DNA of 64,000 bases from contig JACONQ010000008.1 of assembly GCA_014281115.1 (NCBI GenBank), positions 1,550,001 through 1,614,000 on the forward strand, written 5' to 3'. The position numbers and the translations under genes are program-made. Shown here piece after piece: positions 58,228 through 64,000 of this stretch. Source of the stretch: Laburnicola sp. R22_1. Taxonomy: Eukaryota; Ascomycota; Dothideomycetes; Pleosporales; Didymosphaeriaceae. The notes under the pieces were generated by a model. It did not search any database and was not told the origin of the DNA. It saw only the letters and a list, made by a program, of their open reading frames with translations. Position 1 is the first letter of the stretch; every line of letters begins with the position of its first letter.

Positions 58228-59125
58228 ATTTGTTTTTACTAGGCTATTCTTACTAAGAGGGACATTAGCCAGCCATATCGCATACGCATAGTTATTAATT
58301 ACGTAATATTATTTTAGTACACTATGCTTATGCATATATTAGTAACTACTCTATACTTATAAGCTATAAGTATATATAATGTATTACTATAGGTAGAACT
58401 ATTAACTATTAACTAGCTCCCTATAAGTCTACACTATAGGTTTAAATACCTAGCAATGCTTATTTATTATATTCTCTACCTTCTCCTTTACTATATTAGA
58501 ATTGCTCTAGAAGTTAACACGCTCTACTCTTACGCCTACTGGGGTAACTAAGCTAGAGGGTGTACGTATTAATAAAGTAATAATACTATAATATACTAAG
58601 ACGCTAAAAGACATATTTAAAGAGATAGGTATATAGTATATAAAAGGCCTACTAGCTCTACACTAAGTGTGGACTAATTTTTAAATTGTCTAACTTAAGG
58701 AGGTTAGCCTATAGCTACTATATAAATAGTTACTCTATAATAGTCTAGCGTACGCGGCGTATGTAGCGGAGCTCTAAGAACTTTACTAGCTAAAAGAGGA
58801 CTTTAAAGCTAACTATAATCTTACTATATATTACTATATATAGCTAATACCTATTAACGAGAATAAGAAGTATACGTAATAGTACCTCCACCTGCTTACT
58901 ACTTACAATACTATATAGATATGCTAGTAGTAATAATAATAATAATAAATAATAATGGAATACAGGTTCTTTAAAAGAATAGGGAAGGGAGGAGGGAAAT
59001 AAAGATGTATACAGCAACTATAATGTGGAGTAACCTAAGGGCAATTGCTAGTATCTATAAAGAGATATAAATAATAAACTATTGCATTACTATATAATAT
59101 CCATAGTTAAAATGTCTATTAAAGT
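58228..59125 (+). mobile_element. Element R, copy 1
   Basis: About 0.9 kb match 60003-60957. The first 220 bp look like an LTR or promoter (TTAGCCAGCC, a TATATAATG box), followed by a gag-like reading (DIFKEIGIQYIKGLLALHQV near 58610) and a run of Gln codons near 58925. No second LTR, reverse transcriptase or clear target duplication is seen, so it is probably non-autonomous. Confidence 0.5.
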
Positions 59126-59129
59126 ATGA

Positions 59130-59700
59130 AATATAATTATAGTAGGCTAATAAACACAGATAAGCTATTAATTTTAATATTAGGGACTAGATCTTTATTA
59201 CCCTAAAGAGATTTATTACTAAACGCCTATTAGTTAAGTTAGATTATTAAATAAAAGGACTATACCTAATTATAAGTAAGAAAGGCCACTCCTATATACT
59301 TAAACTTCTATAATATATAAAAGTTTACCTAGTATTTTACATTAATAGGCTTTAATAAAATCTAAATAATTCTTTACTAGATTAATTATAACCTTTAGAA
59401 CTACCTATAAAAATAAATAAAGTTTCTAAGTAGCTAGTTTCTTATATTCTTAATAGTAAAGTAGACTGTAGAATACTAAAGAACTACGTAGTATAGAAAG
59501 GGTATAATCTTAACCTAACCTACTATCCTACTAATAACTTTATTAACTCTCCCCTACTAATTAAAGCTTACTATTAAGAGTACTCTAAATAAGCTAGTCT
59601 ACTAAAATAGTTGCCTATTTAGCTAGACGCCACTCTCTAAGACACCTTTCTAAAGCCTATCCCTAAAGATAATATTTCTATATAGATAGGGTTAAAGCGC
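59130..59700 (+). pseudogene. Gypsy Q integrase C-terminus with chromodomain
   Basis: It reads INFNIRDQIFITLKRFI, then LDYQIKGLYLIISKKGHSY, VYLVFYINRL, and a chromodomain-like end (ILNSKVDYRILKNYVVQKGY, then TYYPTNNFINSPLLIKAYY). This is the usual tail of fungal chromoviral Gypsy integrases, where the domain steers insertion to heterochromatin. Q therefore is a chromovirus. Stops are former Gln codons and a few Trp. Confidence 0.8.
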
Positions 59701-60002
59701 TATACTAAGTGTGCTTAGCTAGGTACCTATTACTTTCTAACACCTATACGCCCTTAGGCTTACGTAAATAATTAGATACTTATTACTTTTTAGTACTCTT
59801 ACCTTTTAATAGCCTCTTTACTCCTAGATGTCCTTATTGCTACTAGTAGCCCCTATAGCTTTAGGAGCTGCCCTACTCTAATTAAAAACTATATAGTTAG
59901 ATTAATATATTTTTTAAAACGCTCTTCTATAGTAGTAAAAAATCTTATATATTATAATTGCGCTAGCACGTAATAAACTAACTAGAAAAATATTAGTTAA
60001 TT
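59701..60002. other. 3' part of Gypsy Q
   Basis: No gene seen. This would be the 3' untranslated part of Q before its 3' LTR. Confidence 0.35.
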
Positions 60003-60957
60003 ATATTTTTGTTTTTCCTTTGGCTATTTTTACTATAAGGGATGTTAGCTAGCTATAGTAAGCGTGTACGCCTAGTTATTAGTTACGTAATAAGTTATAT
60101 AATGTTAATTATACTAGTTAGGTGCACTATGTCTATATATATATTAGTAACTACTTTATACTTATATACTATAAGTATATATAACGCGTTACTATAGACA
60201 GAACTATTAACTATTAACTAGCTCCCCGCAAGCCTATATAATAGGTTAAAATACTCCTTAGCAATGCTACTTACTTGCCTTATTCTCTGCCTCCTCTTCC
60301 TACTACTATATTAAACGCGATACTATAGCTAAACTAACTAACGCAACTTGTTCTTACGTCTAGGGCACTTATTAAAGTGTATATATAAGTTAATAAAGCT
60401 GTAATTCTATTATATACTAAAAGGCTAAAAGATATATTTAAAGAAATAGGTATATAGCATTTAAGAGGCCGACTAGACCTATACTAGGTATAGATAGATC
60501 TCTAAATTATCTAGCTTAAGAAGGCTAGCCTATAGCTACTATATAAGTAGTTATATAATAGTTTAGCGTATATAGTATATGTAATAAAGCTCTAGGACCT
60601 TTACCTACTAAAGAAGCACTTTTAGAATAATTAAAACTATAATCTTGCTACCTATATATAGTTAACTACTATTAAAGAGAATAATAATAAGAACTATATA
60701 TACTAGTACCTCTACCTACTTATAATTTATAACACTATATAGATATATCTCTACTAGTAGGCTAATAATAATAAGACTATGATAAAAATTATGCAAAATA
60801 GGTCCTTTAAAAGAACAGATAACTAAAAAGAACAAAAGGACGTATGTATAGTAACTGCGATATAGAGTAATCTAAGAGCTCTTACTATTATCTATAAAGA
60901 GATACAAATAATAAACTATTGCATTACCGCATAATATCTATATTAAAATTTGTGTTA
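60003..60957 (+). mobile_element. Element R, copy 2
   Basis: It aligns with R1 over its full length (TTAGCTAGCC region near 60055, DIFKEIGIQHLRG-like reading near 60430, and the end CTATTGCATTACCGCATAAT). It is in the same orientation as R1. Confidence 0.5.
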
Positions 60958-61100
60958 GAGCCTATCTTAGTATAGTCTTAATTTTGTTATCTCTTTTAAC
61001 TATACTTGCTCTCTCGAAGAGGTTTGTCCTATAAGGCCGTATACCGCCCTTATAATTACTACTATAGTATAAGGGCACTATAAAGGTTATTACACTATAT
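60958..61100 (+). repeat. Partial LTR of family L (3' LTR of Gypsy Q)
   Basis: It matches the second half of LTR L (CTATCTTAGTATAGTCTTAA). The first half is missing or displaced by R2. Confidence 0.5.
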
Positions 61101-61378
61101 ATAAAATAATAGTAGTAAATAGAATCTAAATATAAAACTATAGTAATACCTATATAAGGTAGGTATGTAGGCAGGCTATATATATAGTCTTGCTTAGGAC
61201 CTTACTTAGAAGTATACTAGTTATAAAAAAGTAATATAATATAAGCAAGGGGTTACATCTTAGATTAGTAATAATAATATATTATTATATTTTTATTATT
61301 AACTATACAATCTAATCCTTAACTACTATTAGCTAAATAGCTATAGTGCTTTACGATTAATAAGTATAATTATGTGTG
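61101..61378. other. Unassigned AT-rich sequence
   Basis: No gene or known repeat seen. Confidence 0.3.
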
Positions 61379-62205
61379 GCGCTAATTAAATCTATCTAGA
61401 GGTAGGACAACAAAGGCATTTATCTTAAATAATATAAAAAAGCCGAGCTCCCTGCTTAGTAATTAAAACGAGCGTAAAAGGTAATTATAAAAAAAGAAGT
61501 CTAATTATAACTCTAATAAAGAGTAGTAAAATATAATAAATAGTTACTTAATAGACTTTTTTATAAATAAAAGTAAACTAGTAAAGGCAAGGTATATATA
61601 AATATGAAAAATAATAATAAAAATAAAGATATATATAAATAGGGTATAAATTAGTAAGTAGATAGTTAATATACAAAAAAAGAAATACTAATAGTAATCT
61701 TAAACTAAAAAGTTACTAGTATCTCTATACTATATAGGTAAGAATCTTTAAGGGTATTAAAATATTAATATTAATATATTATAGGCATTATATAAGAATA
61801 ATATAATACTTATATACTATAGCCTATACGCTATAAAATTTTCTTCTTTTTATTTGCATCTTTTTACATATAAGTAATTAATACTAAAATTAGTTTTAGT
61901 ATATTATTTTCTTTCTTATACACTTATCCTATACATCCTCTATACTTACTAATATAAAGTAGTAGATATCGCTGTATATATAGCTAGCTGTAGAGTATCT
62001 ATTTACTAGATAGGCTATTATATAAATAGTGTTATAGTTATAGTAAAAAGTCTATTTTTAATATTAATAAATAACTTATAAAGAATATCTAATTATAACT
62101 TGTATATTTTTACACTCTTTTTAATTACTAATTAGGAGGCTCTATTTTTTTGGTTATATTATTTAGGATAAAAGCCTTTATTGTTCTACCCCTAGGTAGA
62201 TAATT
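61379..62205. mobile_element. Repeat with F-type inverted ends around repeat S
   Basis: The left end (61379-61490) and right end (62098-62205) are inverted copies of about 105 bp of the F terminal sequence (outer motif CTACCCCTAGGTAGAT on the right). Between them lies repeat S copy 2 (61545-62015). It could be a small non-autonomous DNA transposon or two fragments that happen to face each other. Confidence 0.45.
61545..62015 (+). repeat. Interspersed repeat S, copy 2
   Basis: Same orientation and order as 3815-4275, with more RIP-type changes. Probable LTR. Confidence 0.5.
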
Positions 62206-62840
62206 TAATAACACACATAACCTATTTATAATAATAATAATTCTAATATACTATTACTTTACTTTAAAGTTTTTTTATACTTATTAGAAGCGCTAAGCTA
62301 AAGTAAAAAATAATAGTAAATATACGCAATAATAATTTACTATAGAAATCTATATCTAATTATAAATAGCAAAGCTTACTATTTAGCTATTTTATTAGAT
62401 ATACTAATAGTACTATAGTAGAATAAGTTCTACTACACAGGTCACGTAGTAAGCCGGTGCCTAATTACCTCTTAAGGATTTAATAGACAGTTTTCTTTCC
62501 ACATACTAAGAACTAATACTTTTTTCTACTAAGTCCTAATTAGAGGGTAGATTCTACTACAAAATTAGTAACTAACATGCAACTCGAACCTCTAAAACCT
62601 TAACCTTAGAAAGGCCACTATATTAGTACTCTAATATAGACAAGCAGTGTTGCCTAAGAAAAAAACAAGATAGAACAATAGCGGCGCGCAGCAGTGTGCA
62701 GAATAGCGCAAACTAGAGATAGAAATAAACCCTAAAAAAGACTTAGGGGCGAAATTAGGTACAACTAAGCATAGCGCTAACCTTAAAATAGAAATATAAC
62801 CTAAGCTTTAATTAGCTACTATACTAGCCCTTATTAAACC
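62206..62840. other. Unassigned sequence
   Basis: Less AT-rich from about 62430 (GGTCACGTAGTAAGCCGGTG). Readings such as QLEPLKPQPQKGHY appear if stops are Gln, but I cannot name a gene. Confidence 0.3.
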
Positions 62841-63235
62841 GCACTACTAGAAATAAATAACAAACTTAATAAACGCTAATAACCCTAGTATATACATAAA
62901 TTAGGTATAGAGCATAGGCTTTAGGACTAGACTAGACTAGACTAGCACTAGACTAGACTAAGACCTAGACTAGGGAACAATTAGAACTAGATATTAAGTA
63001 ATTCTTAGAGTTAGAATATTAAGCCTCTAGGAATAAATAATAAATTTAATAAACACTAACAACTCTAGTATATACACAAATTAGGCATAGAGTATAGGCT
63101 CTAGAACTAGACTAGACTAAGACTCAGACTAGGAAATAACTAGAACTAGACACTAAGCGACTCTTAGAGTTAGAACATTAAGCCTCTAGGAACAAATAAC
63201 AAATAATAATAACTCTAGCATACACATAATATTAT
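62841..63235 (+). repeat. Tandem repeat of about 160-180 bp
   Basis: Units begin near 62851, 63032 and 63191 (AATAAATAACAAA motif). Each contains an inner array of GACTA units (ACTAGACTAGACTAG near 62930 and 63105). The inner array length explains the period change from about 181 to 159 bp. Confidence 0.7.
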
Positions 63236-64000
63236 GCGCAAAGTATAGGCCTAGGTATAAAAAAAAATAAAATAAAAAATAGAAGCCTAGATTAAAAAAA
63301 AGTAGTTAAAACTAGGCGCTAAAAAATGCTTAGAGCTAAAATTACCCCACTAGAAGTAGATAACTAAGCAATTATAAATAGATAAGAACTAAGAATAGAC
63401 TAGGGCACTAAGACGTAGACTAAGGAAAAGAACTAAAGCTAGACACTATATTACCCTTAGAACCTAAAAACTAAGGTAGAGTTAGAGAAAGCTAAGAGAT
63501 AATAATAAGTATAGATACGCGGAGATAGAAATAGAAGTAAAAAAACTAGAACACTAACTCTAACTACCTAATAAACTAACTAGATAACTAGTAATAATAA
63601 TGTCTACTACTAGAAGACTAAAATAACTATTAGCAATTTTAGTTAGAGAGTCTAGACTACAGCAAGATGCGTGAGTTCCTTAACGTCCCAGCACTTAGAA
63701 AGCGTAAGAACCTAAGCCTAAAATCCCCTTAGGCTATTAGTTTTATAGAGATAATAAGCTTAACTAATAAAGATATCTATATACCTACTAAAGAATCTCC
63801 GCCCCTTATAGAAAGCTCCTTGCAAGAATCTAAAGGGAAGGCACTAATACTGCCTTAGCTATCTAAAGACGCTAATACCCTTATAGTGCAAATAGTAATA
63901 GCCCTATAGTCTCTTACTAATAAAGCCACCTAGTGGAACCCTATACAGAGCCTTATTATAGAACCTAACCTATTCTTAGGCAAGAAACTACACTTTATAG
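63236..64000 (+). other. Degraded coding-like sequence at the right edge
   Basis: From about 63670 the plus strand reads VREFLNVPALRKRKNLSLK-like and continues with few stops to the window end (for example SLQESKGKALILPxLSKDAN near 63820). It resembles the start of a retrotransposon gag but I do not recognise it. It runs off the window. Confidence 0.35.

Overview
This is fungal nuclear DNA, most likely from a filamentous ascomycete (Pezizomycotina). The evidence is one gene with three 45-52 bp spliceosomal introns coding for a secreted family 35 beta-galactosidase, chromovirus-type Gypsy, Ty1/copia and Fot1/pogo transposons, and heavy decay of the repeats of the kind made by repeat-induced point mutation (RIP). 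Across most of the window CpA and TpG are scarce, TA is everywhere, and old reading frames are broken mainly by TAA/TAG where Gln or Trp is expected. No closer taxonomic call is supported.

Layout. 1-8.2 kb: two RIP-degraded Ty1/copia elements (plus strand to about 2.6 kb, minus strand 4.3-7.75 kb) and LTR-like debris. 8.25-13.2 kb: a pogo/Fot1 relic, an A-tailed interspersed repeat (family E) and an unidentified repeat (family J). 13.2-33.9 kb: one old minus-strand Gypsy element blown up by nested insertions. Its 5' LTR is at 33.56-33.90 kb, followed leftward by an 84-bp tandem repeat, leader, gag and protease. Into it jumped two copies of an unclassified 1.2-kb element (family G) and a Fot1-like transposon (C, 14890-26675). 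Into C went a fused pair of pogo-like transposons (A+B, 15827-25746), and into B went a young, barely mutated Ty1/copia element (18851-24489). Target duplications and reading-frame continuity support each step.

33.9-38.76 kb is the only ordinary single-copy-looking DNA: a beta-galactosidase gene (34665-37839, plus strand, 4 exons, 1009 residues) with about 0.77 kb upstream and 0.9 kb downstream. 38.77-64 kb is again repeats: three more G copies and a fragment, another Fot1-like element (N), E and F repeats, LTRs of two families (K and L), a second Gypsy (gag, then integrase and chromodomain, plus strand), a repeated gag-like element (R), and tandem repeats near the right edge.

The genes do not form a pathway. 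The only gene likely to act for the host is the beta-galactosidase; everything else is mobile DNA at different stages of decay. No coding transposon here looks fully intact; the nearest is the nested copia, which has a one-base frameshift in gag and three TAG codons between gag and integrase. Coordinates of degraded features are estimates from reading the sequence by eye unless exact target duplications are given.
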